Shown here: positions 49,493 through 60,602 of the stretch, piece after piece
How the letters are laid out: the number at the start of each line of letters is the position of its first letter
Numbering within the stretch: the stretch's first letter is position 1
Source of the DNA: Bartonella australis AUST/NH1
GTDB taxonomy: Bacteria > Pseudomonadota > Alphaproteobacteria > Rhizobiales > Rhizobiaceae
Assembly: GCF_000341355.1 (NCBI RefSeq)
Contig: NC_020300.1
Span: forward strand, 868,001-932,000
Length of the DNA stretch: 64,000 nt
Reading direction: 5' to 3'
The notes under the pieces: model-generated
Database searches by the model: none
What the model saw: only the letters and a program-made list of their open reading frames with translations
Told to the model about the DNA's origin: nothing
Translations under genes and position numbers: made by a program

Positions 49493-51601
49493 ATGCCTTC
49501 AAGCCTCGTTGACCCTCTTTTTTCCTCCATTCGCACCCTTTCGGGAATCAGCCCAAAGGTTTGTTCTTTGATAGCCAAAATCCTTAATATTAATCTTACA
49601 CAACGGGATCCTTACCTCATAGATCTACTCCGGTTGATGCCTCATTCTGTTATAGATCGTAGAATGCAACCCGATATTATTTTCGCAGAAGAAGGAACCA
49701 TCGTCACTCTTGAAATCATTATCGATGAACATCAACCGCCACCAATGAGTCGCAGACGATTGCCTTATCGCGTTATTGCTCACGACAAAACGGGCACTAT
49801 AAGTTTAGTGTTTTTTCACGCCCAACGTTCTTGGTTAGAAAAACAGTTACCAAAGGGAAAAAAAGTTACTGTATCGGGTAAAGTTGAACGATTCAACGGA
49901 CAGCTCTCAATGATCCACCCTGATCATATCACATCAAATGAACAGCTAAACCAGATGCCATTAATAGAGCCTCTTTACCCCTCTACTACTGGATTATCAG
50001 CAAAAACACTGAAACGCGCAATACAAAACGCCCTCGACTATATTCCTCTTTTACCTGAGTGGATAGATGAAAGTGTGAAAAAGCAGCAAAACTTTCCCTC
50101 TTTCTCTGTTGCTTTGCGCCGTATCCACGCCCCCATAGATCCCCGCGACCTTACTTTAGAAAGTACTGCGCGTAAACGTCTTGCTTATGACGAACTTCTC
50201 GCGGGCCAATTAGCTCTCGGCCTTGTGCGTTTAAAAACAAAATCTTTTTTAGGAGCTTCCCGCCCATCAACGGCCACTTATACTAAAAAACTTCTCAAAG
50301 CCTTGCCCTTTCAACTTACAAATGGGCAAATAGAAGCGATAAAAGATATTGAAAGGGACTTAGCTTCACCTGAACCTATGTTAAGGCTTCTTCAGGGTGA
50401 TGTGGGGGCAGGTAAAACTGTAGTTGCACTGATGGCGATAACGCAAATTGCTGAAAACTCTGGACAGTCAGCTTTAATGGTACCAACAGAAGTTCTTGCC
50501 CGACAACACTTCGCCACAATCGCCCCTCTCGCTCAAAAAATCGGTTTACAAACGACTCTTTTGACAGGACGAGAAAAAGGAAAATCGCGTACAAATATCC
50601 TCAACGGTATTTTATCAGGGCAAACCTCTATCATCATTGGCACTCACGCGCTTATACAAAAAAATATCGCATATAATAATCTTGCGCTTGCCATCATTGA
50701 TGAACAGCACCGTTTCGGCGTTCACCAACGTCTCGCTCTCACAGAAAAAGGCCATAAACCTGATATGCTGGTCATGACTGCTACCCCCATCCCGCGCACA
50801 CTGGTATTAACGGCTTTTGGTGATATGGATGTATCAAAAATTGCGGATAAACCAATGGGACGACAACCAATTACCACAGCGACAATTCCTTTAGAGCGGA
50901 TAAATGAGCTTATAGAGAGAATTGCATCTGCGTTAGAAAAAGGCGAAAAACTTTATTGGATCTGCCCCTTAGTTGAAGAATCTACAGCCCTCGAATTAAC
51001 ATCGATTGAAAGTCGTTTTGCTTCCTTACAAAAACAGTTTGGAACTTGTGTTGGTATGATACATGGGAAAATGCCTTCCGGTGAAAAAGACGCAGCGATA
51101 ACATCTTTTAAATGTGGAGATATACGTATTTTAGTCGCAACCACAGTCGTCGAAGTAGGGGTGGATATTCCTGATGCCTCAATCATTGTCATCGAACATG
51201 CGGAACATTTCGGCCTTTCACAACTACATCAATTACGCGGACGTGTAGGGCGTGGAGACAAAAAATCTTCTTGTATTCTGCTATACAAAAATCCCCTCAC
51301 AAAGACAGCCGCAGCGCGCCTTAACATTATACGTAATACAGAAGATGGTTTTAAAATCGCTGAAGAAGACCTGCGCTTACGAGGCGAGGGCGAGCTTTTA
51401 GGAACACGACAATCTGGTATACCCGAATTCCATATCGCAAATCTCGCAGCACATAGTGATCTCTTATTAACGGCGAGAAAGGAGGCACGCCTATTTTTAC
51501 AACGCGACGCCAATCTTTCTTCAGAACGAGGAAGAGCTTTACGGCTACTCCTTCATCTTTTTGGACGCGACGACGCCATTCAGCTCTTACGCGCAGGCTA
51601 A
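49493..51601 (+). CDS. recG: ATP-dependent DNA helicase RecG
   Basis: RecG remodels stalled replication forks and branched DNA. 702 residues. An N-terminal wedge/OB-fold domain (about 1-250) has RYRVIAHD-like strands and the VSGKVERFNGQLSMIHPD segment. Motif I (Walker A) GDVGAGKT lies near 302-309, motif II DEQHRFG near 403, TATPIPRT is motif III, and the second helicase lobe has RGRVGRG. The final LRAG is near the usual end. It converges with glmS; the sdhE gene that I recall following recG in some relatives is not seen here. Confidence 0.95.
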   Translation: MPSSLVDPLFSSIRTLSGISPKVCSLIAKILNINLTQRDPYLIDLLRLMPHSVIDRRMQPDIIFAEEGTIVTLEIIIDEHQPPPMSRRRLPYRVIAHDKTGTISLVFFHAQRSWLEKQLPKGKKVTVSGKVERFNGQLSMIHPDHITSNEQLNQMPLIEPLYPSTTGLSAKTLKRAIQNALDYIPLLPEWIDESVKKQQNFPSFSVALRRIHAPIDPRDLTLESTARKRLAYDELLAGQLALGLVRLKTKSFLGASRPSTATYTKKLLKALPFQLTNGQIEAIKDIERDLASPEPMLRLLQGDVGAGKTVVALMAITQIAENSGQSALMVPTEVLARQHFATIAPLAQKIGLQTTLLTGREKGKSRTNILNGILSGQTSIIIGTHALIQKNIAYNNLALAIIDEQHRFGVHQRLALTEKGHKPDMLVMTATPIPRTLVLTAFGDMDVSKIADKPMGRQPITTATIPLERINELIERIASALEKGEKLYWICPLVEESTALELTSIESRFASLQKQFGTCVGMIHGKMPSGEKDAAITSFKCGDIRILVATTVVEVGVDIPDASIIVIEHAEHFGLSQLHQLRGRVGRGDKKSSCILLYKNPLTKTAAARLNIIRNTEDGFKIAEEDLRLRGEGELLGTRQSGIPEFHIANLAAHSDLLLTARKEARLFLQRDANLSSERGRALRLLLHLFGRDDAIQLLRAG

Positions 51602-51851
51602 TCTGAAAAAGAAATTCCGCAAATGAGATTATAAAGAACCGCACCGCCAAAATTGTGATCATTTTCACAAGTATAATTAAGTATAAATTTCAGCACGCTC
51701 AATTTATAAAAAGATTTTTGATATTCTGAAGCACCCCCCACCCTACCCAGGTATCACAGATGTGGAATTTTTGAAACATCAGCGTGTTTCTTAAAGATAT
51801 AAAATAACACACTGAAAATAATTACAACTCCCAAAGATAAAAAATCCTCTT

Positions 51852-53675
51852 TTACTCAACAGTCACTGATTTTGCCAAATTACGCGGTTGATCAACGTCT
51901 GTCCCCAATAAAACAGCTGTATGATAAGCGATAAGCTGAATGGGTAAAGCATAAATAATGGGTGCAATAAACTCAGGAACATCCGGTAAAATAATAACCG
52001 ACGAAGAATCAAAACGCGTTGCCATCGCTCCTCTTCTGTCCGTTATTAAAATAATACGACCGTTACGCGCTGCTACTTCTTGCATATTAGAAGAAGTTTT
52101 TTCAAACCATTTATCATAAGGTGCAACGACAATGATCGGTATCGTCTCATCAACTAACGCGATCGGTCCATGTTTCAGCTCGCCTGCTGCATACCCCTCA
52201 GCGTGAATATAAGAAAGCTCTTTTAGTTTAAGAGCACCCTCTAAAGCGATTGGGTAAGAAGTGCCGCGTCCTAAGTAAAGAACGCCCTTTACATTTATTA
52301 AATCACGGCAAATGAGTTCAATTTTATTATCTAGCTTTAAAACCTCATTTAAAATCTTCGGTACTTCCGCCAATTGTTGAATTAATTTCTGTTCTGTCAT
52401 CTTCGAGAGACACCCACGTTGCTTAGCTGCACTAAGCGCCATTGAAGCGAGTGTTGATAACTGGCACATAAAAGCCTTCGTTGAAGCGACCCCAATTTCT
52501 GGACCAGCTAATGTTGGTAAAACAAAATCAGCCTCTCTTGCCATAGTTGACTGCATAACATTCACAACTGTTGCTGTTTTTACGCCACAGTCCCGACAGT
52601 AGCGTAAAGACGCCAATGTATCCGCTGTTTCACCAGATTGAGAAACAAAAACCGGTAATATGTCAGTTGTTATAGGTGGTTCACGATAGCGGAATTCAGA
52701 AGCTACATCATTATCAACACTGAGTGCAGCGAAGCTCTCGAACCAATAGCGCGCAATTAAGGTTGAGTAGTAAGCTGTCCCGCAACTCGCGAATGATAAC
52801 CTATTGATATTTTTCCAGTCGATTAAATTTCCAAGCGAGCGAACCGAATAATTTCCAAGATCAAAATAATGAGCTAAATTACGAGAAATAGCTTCAGGTT
52901 GCTCAAATATCTCTTTGCGCATAAAATGGCGGTGGTTGCCTTTAGAAACTAACAGAGAACCCTCAAATGATTTAATGATAGGGCGTTCTACGCGCTGATT
53001 ATCGAGATCGTAGATTGTTACCCCTTCACGTGTGAGTACAGCCCAATCCCCATCTTCCATGTAACTTATGCGATCAGTAAATGAAGCTAAAGCGATTGCA
53101 TCCGACCCCACAAAAAATTCATCTTTACTATAACCAACCGCCAAAGGTGGCCCAGAGCGGACGGCAATCATAAGGTCGTCTTCACCTTCAAAAATGAGAA
53201 CAATCGCAAAGGCGCCCTGTAATCTTTTCCGGCTAGTAAGAGTCGCTTCTTGCGGAGACAGGCCGCTTTTTAACGCGCGCGTAATTAAATGAGCAACAAC
53301 TTCAGTGTCAGTTTCTGTTTCAAAGATGTAACCATCTTCGGTAAGTTCTTTTCGCAATTCTGCAAAATTTTCGATAATACCATTATGAACAATCGCAAGC
53401 CGCTCAGTCATATGAGGGTGAGCATTCCTCTCTACTGCCCCTCCATGCGTAGCCCAGCGCGTGTGGCCAATGCCTAAATTTCCTTCCAAAGGTGTTATTT
53501 TTAGTTTCTCTTCTAAATGAATTAACTTTCCCTCAGCTCGAACACGATGAAGGCGCCCATTATGCACTGTCGCTAAGCCGGACGAATCATATCCCCTATA
53601 TTCAAGGTGCTTCAAACCTTCAATCAAATAGGATGCTACAGACCTATTTCCAAGAATTCCAATAATCCCGCACAT
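51852..53675 (-). CDS. glmS: Glutamine-fructose-6-phosphate aminotransferase (isomerizing)
   Basis: GlmS makes glucosamine 6-phosphate, the entry to peptidoglycan and LPS amino sugars. 607 residues from the ATG at 53675; the N-terminal Cys (after Met removal) is the glutaminase nucleophile in MCGIIGILG. HTRWATHGG and the GETADTLASLRY motif are seen, two SIS domains follow, and the protein ends with the typical KSVTVE. An upstream frame extension was rejected because Cys must be the second residue; GGAG precedes the chosen ATG. glmU lies upstream on the same strand. Confidence 0.97.
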   Translation of the reverse strand: MCGIIGILGNRSVASYLIEGLKHLEYRGYDSSGLATVHNGRLHRVRAEGKLIHLEEKLKITPLEGNLGIGHTRWATHGGAVERNAHPHMTERLAIVHNGIIENFAELRKELTEDGYIFETETDTEVVAHLITRALKSGLSPQEATLTSRKRLQGAFAIVLIFEGEDDLMIAVRSGPPLAVGYSKDEFFVGSDAIALASFTDRISYMEDGDWAVLTREGVTIYDLDNQRVERPIIKSFEGSLLVSKGNHRHFMRKEIFEQPEAISRNLAHYFDLGNYSVRSLGNLIDWKNINRLSFASCGTAYYSTLIARYWFESFAALSVDNDVASEFRYREPPITTDILPVFVSQSGETADTLASLRYCRDCGVKTATVVNVMQSTMAREADFVLPTLAGPEIGVASTKAFMCQLSTLASMALSAAKQRGCLSKMTEQKLIQQLAEVPKILNEVLKLDNKIELICRDLINVKGVLYLGRGTSYPIALEGALKLKELSYIHAEGYAAGELKHGPIALVDETIPIIVVAPYDKWFEKTSSNMQEVAARNGRIILITDRRGAMATRFDSSSVIILPDVPEFIAPIIYALPIQLIAYHTAVLLGTDVDQPRNLAKSVTVE

Positions 53676-53845
53676 TAGAAAGCTCCGATCCGCATCCAAA
53701 ATCTATAATAGATCTGCAAAATAATTTAACTGTCTTTGTACAAACTTCAGGCAACCACCCAAATCGAATATGGTATGGCAGTAACTAAGGACAAGGCTCT
53801 GCATGATTATTAAATTACCATAAAATGGAGAGATGGGTTTAAAAA

Positions 53846-55195
53846 TTATTTATTTCGTTTATTTTCTGATAAGCGCGCACGCAATCGCGTTGCACCATCC
53901 TCTTTTATAACCTGTCGTGCACGTCCAAAAGCCACGCTGTCCACAGGAACATTTTCGGTGATAACACTACCAGAAGCGATATAAGAACCTTCCCCTATGA
54001 TCAATGGAGCAACAAGCGCTGAATTAGAACCAATAAAGGCATTGTCACCGATTACAGCCTTAAATTTATTTATGCCATCATAATTACAAGTAACCGTGCC
54101 TGCTCCGATGTTGGTATGCATACCAATTTCTGCATCGCCAATGTAACTTAAATGGTTAATTTTGGTAGCTTCACCTACTTTTGCTTGTTTAATTTCACAA
54201 AAATTTCCAACTTTAACCGATCGTGCTAACTCTGTTCCAGGACGTAAACGTGCATAAGGCCCAATTTGTGCATCCGCGCCAATATCAGCCCCCTCTAAAT
54301 AACTAAACGCGCGGATAACCGCACCAGACCGTATTTTCACTCCTGGTCCGAAATAAACATTTGGTTCAATCACAACGCCTGGTTCAATTTCTGTATCATA
54401 AGAAAAATAAACACTCTCTGGCTTCAATATAATAACACCGGATAACATAAGGTCACGTGCTTTACGCTTTTGCCATAAAGTATCAGTCTCACAAAGCTCA
54501 AGACAATTATTGACTCCTATAACGTTGTCAAAAGGCACCTCGACTATTCGAACATCCAAGCCTTTATGTGAAGCGATAGAAACAATATCTGTCAAATAAT
54601 ATTCTCTCTTCGTATTGTTATTACCAACCTTATTTAAAAGAGAAAGTGCACACTCCCCATTGATAGCCATCACGCCGCCATTACAAAAGGAAATTTTTTT
54701 TTCTTCATCGCTCGCGTCTTTTTCTTCTACAATAGCGACGCATTGACCATTTTTCCTAATTAGACGGCCATAACCTGTTGGATCAGAAGCATAAAAACCA
54801 GCCACAACAACATCTGCGCCCATAGCGAGATGCGCACGCATTCGCGCCAATGAATCTTTTTCAATCAAAGGAGTATCACCAAAAACAATAAGGATATCAT
54901 CTATCCTATTCTGTAAAGCTAGCTGAGCGGATAAAACCGCATGGGCGGTTCCTAAACGTTCTTTTTGTTGGAAAATTATTGCATCTTTTGCAAATGATCG
55001 AACGACTTCAGCAACATCTTCAGCCCCAGATCCGACAACCACCGCCAACTGCGAGGATTCTATCAATTCTATCTGTCTTAACACGTGACATATGAGTGGT
55101 AGTCCAGCTATTTTATGAAGTACTTTTGGAAGGGACGATTTCATACGCGTTCCCTCACCTGCTGCAAGAACAATAGAAAGGCAATTTCTAACCAT
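53846..55195 (-). CDS. glmU: Bifunctional GlmU (glucosamine-1-phosphate acetyltransferase / uridyltransferase)
   Basis: GlmU makes UDP-GlcNAc. 449 residues from the ATG at 55195. The N-terminal pyrophosphorylase has [22 protein letters not shown] and the FGDTPLI substrate loop; the C-terminal left-handed beta-helix (about 250-445) has hexapeptide repeats and the catalytic-region [11 protein letters not shown]. The frame is open to a TTG at 55207; the ATG is preferred. It follows ccdA after 14 bases and precedes glmS, so glmU-glmS supply the same pathway from one strand. Confidence 0.96.
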   Translation of the reverse strand: MVRNCLSIVLAAGEGTRMKSSLPKVLHKIAGLPLICHVLRQIELIESSQLAVVVGSGAEDVAEVVRSFAKDAIIFQQKERLGTAHAVLSAQLALQNRIDDILIVFGDTPLIEKDSLARMRAHLAMGADVVVAGFYASDPTGYGRLIRKNGQCVAIVEEKDASDEEKKISFCNGGVMAINGECALSLLNKVGNNNTKREYYLTDIVSIASHKGLDVRIVEVPFDNVIGVNNCLELCETDTLWQKRKARDLMLSGVIILKPESVYFSYDTEIEPGVVIEPNVYFGPGVKIRSGAVIRAFSYLEGADIGADAQIGPYARLRPGTELARSVKVGNFCEIKQAKVGEATKINHLSYIGDAEIGMHTNIGAGTVTCNYDGINKFKAVIGDNAFIGSNSALVAPLIIGEGSYIASGSVITENVPVDSVAFGRARQVIKEDGATRLRARLSENKRNK

Positions 55196-55209
55196 AAAAA
55201 TACACAAAA

Positions 55210-55995
55210 TTAATGAGAAAACTTAAATAAATTTGTAGCATCATGCCAATTAATAGATTCAACCTCGCTCAGCAAAGGATATTTTTCTAAAAGCCAAAAC
55301 GAAAAATTTTGCATAGAGCCTGTCAAAAATAAAATACCCGTAGCGATCAAAAAAATTCCTATAATTTTTTCAATTTTCCCTAAATGAACACGAAAAGCGC
55401 CTAAAAATCTCGTAAAGCTGCCCGAGAATAAAGCCGCCAGCATGAAAGGCACTCCAAGTCCTAGTGCATATATTCCTAAAAGTACAGCCCCTTCGCCTGC
55501 AGTTTCTTTTGTTCCTGCAAGTGTTATAATAGGCCCCAAAATTGGGCCTATACACGGCGTCCAGCCAAATGCAAAAGCTAAGCCAATTACATAGGCTCCC
55601 AAAGGTCCGGAAGGCATTTTGCGCGTTTGAAAACGCGCTTCTCGAAATAAAAAACCAATCTTGAAAACGCCCAAAAAATTTAAGCCAAAAATAATGATAA
55701 TAATTCCAGCCGCAATAGCTAACCAATCACGATAATAGCCCACAAATTTGCCAATCGTACTCGCACTCGCACCCAATGCAATAAAAACAGTTGTAAAACC
55801 GAAAATAAAAGCAACAACGGAAGATAAAAGTGCTAAACGCACAGAAGTGCTCCCATTTTGCTTCGCCAAACGAAAATCGTCGATAGTTACGCCCGCCATA
55901 TAGCATAAATAAGGGGGAACTAAGGGCAAAACACACGGCGACAAAAAAGACAACGCGCCGGCGAAAAATACACTAAATGTCGAAAATTCAGTCAT
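55210..55995 (-). CDS. ccdA: Cytochrome c biogenesis protein CcdA (DsbD-type membrane domain)
   Basis: A 261-residue membrane protein with about six hydrophobic segments. It is the transmembrane part that carries electrons from cytoplasmic thioredoxin to the periplasm for cytochrome c or disulphide maturation. The two redox cysteines are in [16 protein letters not shown] and [12 protein letters not shown]. No thioredoxin-like periplasmic domain is fused, as usual for the CcdA form. The ATG at 55995 follows a TTG that would add one residue. It sits between the exported repeat protein and glmU. Confidence 0.93.
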   Translation of the reverse strand: MTEFSTFSVFFAGALSFLSPCVLPLVPPYLCYMAGVTIDDFRLAKQNGSTSVRLALLSSVVAFIFGFTTVFIALGASASTIGKFVGYYRDWLAIAAGIIIIIFGLNFLGVFKIGFLFREARFQTRKMPSGPLGAYVIGLAFAFGWTPCIGPILGPIITLAGTKETAGEGAVLLGIYALGLGVPFMLAALFSGSFTRFLGAFRVHLGKIEKIIGIFLIATGILFLTGSMQNFSFWLLEKYPLLSEVESINWHDATNLFKFSH

Positions 55996-56046
55996 CAAGG
56001 CTCTACACCCATTTTAAACTACTGTTTATATACTCATAAACGATAA

Positions 56047-57015
56047 TCAATCTACCAATTCATCAAATTTTTGTGCATTCTGTACGTCTGCCAAAACGTT
56101 TACGTCTTCATCTTGGCCAGAAACTACTGCAAAAACCTTTTGATAAATTTGGTCTTTATTTTTGGCAATAGCAATATAATTGCCCTCAACTAGCACAAAC
56201 GAAACGTACGCGCCAACCGTTTCATAAATAATATCACCGGAATCATTAGTGATAGACCAGCTTGTGTCTGCCAGCGCTTCCCCTCCTTCTTGACGTATTA
56301 ACTTTAACACGATTTGGGCCGCTTGATGCTGAAGACTTACTTCTGTAATTTTACCGGCATCCACGTGGATATCTGAACGTATAATGGCATTAACTGAACC
56401 ATAATGAGAAACGACATGATAACTCCCTGCCCTTAAACGCACAATTGACCCTGGCTTAACATCTGACAAAATTATACCCGTATCATCGTCTTCCTTCGCA
56501 TCCTTGTATATGGTAAAAAGCAACTCCTTTTCATTAATTTTACCATTGAGTAACGTACCATTAAAAATAACGCCACCCGCGTTAAGATTAAAATTTTTGG
56601 TAAGGTGTTGACCGCTTTCCAAACTTATGTATTCTACCATACTGGCGTGGCCAAACGAAACATGGACAAGATAGCTTCCTTTTTCTAAATCAAAGCGCGC
56701 ACTCCCCCCTTCAGAAGTTGCTATTAATGGTAATTTATCATCGATTCCCAAAGTAGGTGCATAAACTCGCCACACTAGGCCTTCTGTAAGATTTTCGCTA
56801 CTAGCAGTTAACCGAGCGTGCAATATTAGCTGAGCCTGAGGGTGCATAACTTCTGTTTCGTGATTCTGAGAATATATAATGGAAGTTAACGTTTTTTCTC
56901 GCTGATAATTTGGAAGTCTTTCTCCGTCGGAGAATGCGTAAGCGCTACAGCTCGATAAGGTAAATATTACTACCCGCCAAAGAGCTCTATACAATATTTT
57001 CGTAAAAATACCCAT
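56047..57015 (-). CDS. Exported protein of unknown function with three 86-residue repeats
   Basis: 322 residues from the ATG at 57015; a longer open frame overlaps erpA and was rejected because a signal peptide begins at this ATG (hydrophobic about 8-28, ending SAYAFS). The mature part has three homologous units starting near residues 61, 147 and 233. Each has a strand pattern ..L.....L....W..Y followed by ..(E/R).G(S/N)Y...(V/A) and a (S/A)G(Q/K) turn. The fold is probably a carboxypeptidase-regulatory or transthyretin-like beta-sandwich, from pattern only. No catalytic motif or membrane anchor is seen after the signal, so it is likely periplasmic. It follows erpA by 52 bases and precedes ccdA by 51, all leftward. 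I recognise no named family. Confidence 0.75.
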   Translation of the reverse strand: MGIFTKILYRALWRVVIFTLSSCSAYAFSDGERLPNYQREKTLTSIIYSQNHETEVMHPQAQLILHARLTASSENLTEGLVWRVYAPTLGIDDKLPLIATSEGGSARFDLEKGSYLVHVSFGHASMVEYISLESGQHLTKNFNLNAGGVIFNGTLLNGKINEKELLFTIYKDAKEDDDTGIILSDVKPGSIVRLRAGSYHVVSHYGSVNAIIRSDIHVDAGKITEVSLQHQAAQIVLKLIRQEGGEALADTSWSITNDSGDIIYETVGAYVSFVLVEGNYIAIAKNKDQIYQKVFAVVSGQDEDVNVLADVQNAQKFDELVD

Positions 57016-57067
57016 TTTTATATTGTTGACTAAAGCGATAATCTTTTCAAGGAGCAATATTGCCATC

Positions 57068-57391
57068 CTATATTGAAAAACTAACACCACAACCGCATGA
57101 TGAAACAGCATTGGGGTTACGAATTTGAAAAGATTGCTCCATAAGATTGTCAACAAAATCAATTTCAGCCCCTTCCATAAAAGGTAAAGACATTGAATCA
57201 ATAAATATAACCGCTCCACCTTTTTTAATAACGAGATCACCCTCCTTGCTTTCGGAAACCAAATCATATTTATAAGAAAAACCCGAACACCCGCCGCCTT
57301 CAACAGAAATACGTAGAGCCCTTTTATCGGGTTCATTCAAGAGTATTTGCTCAATCCGCTTGGCAGCACAATCTGAAATGTGCACACTCAT
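57068..57391 (-). CDS. erpA: Iron-sulphur cluster insertion protein ErpA
   Basis: An A-type Fe-S carrier of 107 residues. The three cluster-ligating cysteines are Cys35 in EGGGCSGFSY and Cys99/Cys101 in SSCGCGVSFSI at the C-terminus. The whole length is covered by the HesB/IscA fold. It is divergent from dgt, an arrangement I recall from many Rhizobiales, and heads a leftward run of genes to glmS. Confidence 0.94.
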   Translation of the reverse strand: MSVHISDCAAKRIEQILLNEPDKRALRISVEGGGCSGFSYKYDLVSESKEGDLVIKKGGAVIFIDSMSLPFMEGAEIDFVDNLMEQSFQIRNPNAVSSCGCGVSFSI

Positions 57392-57489
57392 TTTTCATAT
57401 ATCCTTGCATAAAATTATCGAGAGAGTATCTTAAAAACCTATGAGTAACAAACTGATTCTAAATTTAAGAGAAGAATAGATAACTTGCA

Positions 57490-58719
57490 ATGAACGCGAG
57501 CGCTAGTAATGTTAATTATCAATCTCGAGCGATATATAGTACTAATCCTCAAGAAAGCCGCGGCAGATTATTTCATGAATCTGCGAGCACTTTGCGCACA
57601 CATTTTCAGCGAGATCGGGACCGTATCATTCATTCTAATGCATTTCGGCGTCTTAAACACAAAACCCAAGTATTCATTGCTGTTGAAAGCGATCACTATC
57701 GTACGAGGCTTACTCATTCAATCGAAGTTTCTCAAATTGCACGCACATTAGCCCGTGCGCTGCATCTTGATGAAGATCTCACTGAAGCTATCGCTCTCGC
57801 TCATGACTTTGGGCACCCTCCCTTTGGTCACGCAGGAGAAGAGGTCCTTAATCAATTAATGGCACTTTATGGTGGGTTCGATCACAATGCTCAAGCATTA
57901 CGAATCGTTACGAAGCTCGAACAGCGTTATGCAAATTTTGATGGACTGAACCTTACTTGGGAAACACTCGAAGGGCTTGTAAAACATAACGGTCCCTTTT
58001 TAGGCCCTTATTCTAACAACAAAAATGTCCCTATCGACATTCTGCAGTATAATGAAAAACAGAATCTTGAACTTGACTGTTTTGCCGGATTAGAAGCACA
58101 ATGTGCTGCTGTCGCTGATGACATTGCCTATAATGCTCATGACATCGATGATGGTTTACGTTCGGGTCTTTTGACAATTGACCAACTTAAAAAAAATTCG
58201 CTGACCGCTTTATTATTGGAAAATATTAAGGAAGAATACCCGCAGCTCGACCAAACTCGATGTGGCTACGAACTGGCCCGGAGACAAATAACGACTATGA
58301 TTGAAGATGTTATCGAGCAGTCACAAAAAAATTTAGCGGTCCTTAAACCAACAAGTGCATCAGATGTTCGTCGAGCGGGACGAATTATTATTACTTTTTC
58401 TCCTACAATGGCCATTCAAGAAAAAGAACTAAAAGCTTTTTTATACAAAAACCTTTACTCTCATGATCAAGTCTTAATACGTTTAAATAAAGCAAAACAC
58501 GTTGTGCAAAAATTATTCAGCTGTTACTATGAAAATCCGAACTTAATGCCTGAAAGCTGGTGCCTCCAAGTAACTCATCTAACAAACCGAGAATTAGCGC
58601 ATCTTGTTGTTGATTTTCTGTCAGGTATGACCGATCATTATGCTTTACGCGAATATCGCCGGTTATTCGGCCCTATAGATGATTTAGCTCAATCGATTTC
58701 GAATGAACACGGAATGTAA
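57490..58719 (+). CDS. dgt: dGTP triphosphohydrolase-like HD protein
   Basis: A dNTPase of the Dgt family, which hydrolyses dNTPs to deoxynucleoside and triphosphate. 409 residues. Metal-binding HD residues are His76 ([12 protein letters not shown]), His105-Asp106 ([11 protein letters not shown]) and a later Asp in [15 protein letters not shown]. The N-terminal [21 protein letters not shown] matches the type 2 subfamily. It ends two bases before the argS start. Confidence 0.94.
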   Translation: MNASASNVNYQSRAIYSTNPQESRGRLFHESASTLRTHFQRDRDRIIHSNAFRRLKHKTQVFIAVESDHYRTRLTHSIEVSQIARTLARALHLDEDLTEAIALAHDFGHPPFGHAGEEVLNQLMALYGGFDHNAQALRIVTKLEQRYANFDGLNLTWETLEGLVKHNGPFLGPYSNNKNVPIDILQYNEKQNLELDCFAGLEAQCAAVADDIAYNAHDIDDGLRSGLLTIDQLKKNSLTALLLENIKEEYPQLDQTRCGYELARRQITTMIEDVIEQSQKNLAVLKPTSASDVRRAGRIIITFSPTMAIQEKELKAFLYKNLYSHDQVLIRLNKAKHVVQKLFSCYYENPNLMPESWCLQVTHLTNRELAHLVVDFLSGMTDHYALREYRRLFGPIDDLAQSISNEHGM

Positions 58720-58721
58720 AT

Positions 58722-60479
58722 ATGAATATCTTTAAGAATTTCGAGGATAAGATTAAAAAATTGCTCGAATTATCTGATATAAAAGGGAAAAATGGTGAAA
58801 ATCTAAATTTATCAAAAATCACCGTCGACCCTCCGCGCGATTCTTTACACGGTGATTTGTCAACGAATGCTGCTATGGTATTAGCGAAATCCGTTGGACT
58901 AGATCCGCGTATATTAGCGGAAAAAATCGTGGAACTTCTAAAAAATGATCAATTCATCGACCATATCAGTGTCGCTGGCCCTGGATTTATCAACATTAAG
59001 CTCACAAGATCATTTTGGCAGAATACATTAAAATTAATAATTGAAGAAGGTACGATTTACGGTCGTGTTTTCATAGGGCGAGGTAAACGGGTCAACGTTG
59101 AGTATGTATCTGCGAATCCGACCGGCCCGATGCATATCGGACATTGCCGGGGCGCTGTTATTGGGGATGTTCTCTCTAGTTTACTAAAATTCGTCGGCTA
59201 TGATGTTACCAAAGAATATTATATTAATGATGCTGGTGAGCAAATCGAAGTGCTTGCCCAGTCTGTGTTGCTGCGCTACCGCGAAGCACTTGGGCAGGCA
59301 GTCAGTGAAATTCCAGAAGGGCTGTATCCCGGCCAATATCTGATACCATTAGGGCAATCACTAGCTCAAGAGTTCGGTGACCGCTTGCTCACTATAGGTG
59401 AAGATGAAGCTTTATCTGTAGTGAAAAAGCGTGCAATTGATGCGATGATGGCCGCGATTCGTGAGGATTTAGCCACCCTTAATATTTACCATGATGTCTT
59501 TTTTTCTGAACAAGTGCTTCACGAAAATAACGCGCAAGCCATTCGTAATACGATTAACGAGCTTACTTTAAATGGTTATATCTATAAAGGGGTACTACCG
59601 CCACCAAAAGGGAAAAATACAGAAGACTGGGAGCCACACGAGCAAATCTTGTTCCGTTCAACCGATGTGGGCGACGACCAAGACCGTGTCTTAGTTAAAT
59701 CTGACGGCTCTTATACTTATTTTGCTTCTGATATTGCTTATTTTCGTGATAAATTTAATCGTCATTTTGACGAAATGATTTACGTCTTGGGAGCAGATCA
59801 TGCCGGTTACGTAAAGCGGCTAGAAGCGATGGCAAAAGCAATTTCTGCCAATAAAGCCAAATTAAGCGTCTTTTTGTGTCAATTAGTAAAGTTCTTTCGC
59901 AATGGCCAACCTGTGCGTATGTCTAAGAGAGCTGGATCATTTATCACTCTTCGCGATGTTGTAGAAGAAGTCGGCAGTGACCCAGTACGTTTTATGATGC
60001 TTTTTCGTAAGTGTGAAGCACCTATTGATTTTGATTTTGCAAAAGTGATGGAGCAATCAAAAGATAATCCTATTTTTTATGTGCAATATGCGAACGCACG
60101 TTGCCACTCAGTCTTCCGTCAAGCGCAAGAAAATTTTCTCATCAAAAATTTTTCAAATAACTCGATGATTACGAATCTTTATCGATTAACAGAGGATAGC
60201 GAAATATCACTGATACGTAAGCTGGCTGAATATCCGCGTGTTATTGAACAAGCCGTGCTTCACAGAGAGCCGCATCGATTAGCGTTTTATCTCTACGACC
60301 TCGCTTCAAATTTTCACGGACATTGGAACAAAGGTAACGATGATCCTAATTTGCGCTTTATCCAACTTGATGATAAAGAGCTTTCATTGGCTAGGTTAGG
60401 CCTGATTCAGGCTGTTATTAATGTCTTATCTTCAGGACTTTCGATTGTAGGTGTAAAGGCGCTAACAGAAATGCGTTGA
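58722..60479 (+). CDS. argS: Arginyl-tRNA synthetase
   Basis: A class I synthetase, 585 residues. HIGH motif at 138-141 in [15 protein letters not shown]; the KMSKS-equivalent loop is [15 protein letters not shown]. The N-terminal Arg-tRNA additional domain (about 1-90) is present, and the C-terminal anticodon-binding DALR domain ends with [14 protein letters not shown]. It is two bases behind dgt and about 120 before the SPOR gene; the dgt-argS-SPOR order is common in Rhizobiales. Confidence 0.96.
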   Translation: MNIFKNFEDKIKKLLELSDIKGKNGENLNLSKITVDPPRDSLHGDLSTNAAMVLAKSVGLDPRILAEKIVELLKNDQFIDHISVAGPGFINIKLTRSFWQNTLKLIIEEGTIYGRVFIGRGKRVNVEYVSANPTGPMHIGHCRGAVIGDVLSSLLKFVGYDVTKEYYINDAGEQIEVLAQSVLLRYREALGQAVSEIPEGLYPGQYLIPLGQSLAQEFGDRLLTIGEDEALSVVKKRAIDAMMAAIREDLATLNIYHDVFFSEQVLHENNAQAIRNTINELTLNGYIYKGVLPPPKGKNTEDWEPHEQILFRSTDVGDDQDRVLVKSDGSYTYFASDIAYFRDKFNRHFDEMIYVLGADHAGYVKRLEAMAKAISANKAKLSVFLCQLVKFFRNGQPVRMSKRAGSFITLRDVVEEVGSDPVRFMMLFRKCEAPIDFDFAKVMEQSKDNPIFYVQYANARCHSVFRQAQENFLIKNFSNNSMITNLYRLTEDSEISLIRKLAEYPRVIEQAVLHREPHRLAFYLYDLASNFHGHWNKGNDDPNLRFIQLDDKELSLARLGLIQAVINVLSSGLSIVGVKALTEMR

Positions 60480-60602
60480 AAAATTTCTGCAAATACATAA
60501 AATGAGGAGCCTGTGGAGAAAAAAAGGTTTATAATCTAAAACTAAGAATTGGTCCAGAAATAATTTACTGTACTCAAGTCCAGATCATTTGTGAGAGAAA
60601 TT

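Noticed and set aside
57016..57336. Longer start for the exported repeat protein
   Set aside because: The extra 107 residues overlap erpA in another frame, and the signal peptide begins at the ATG at 57015.
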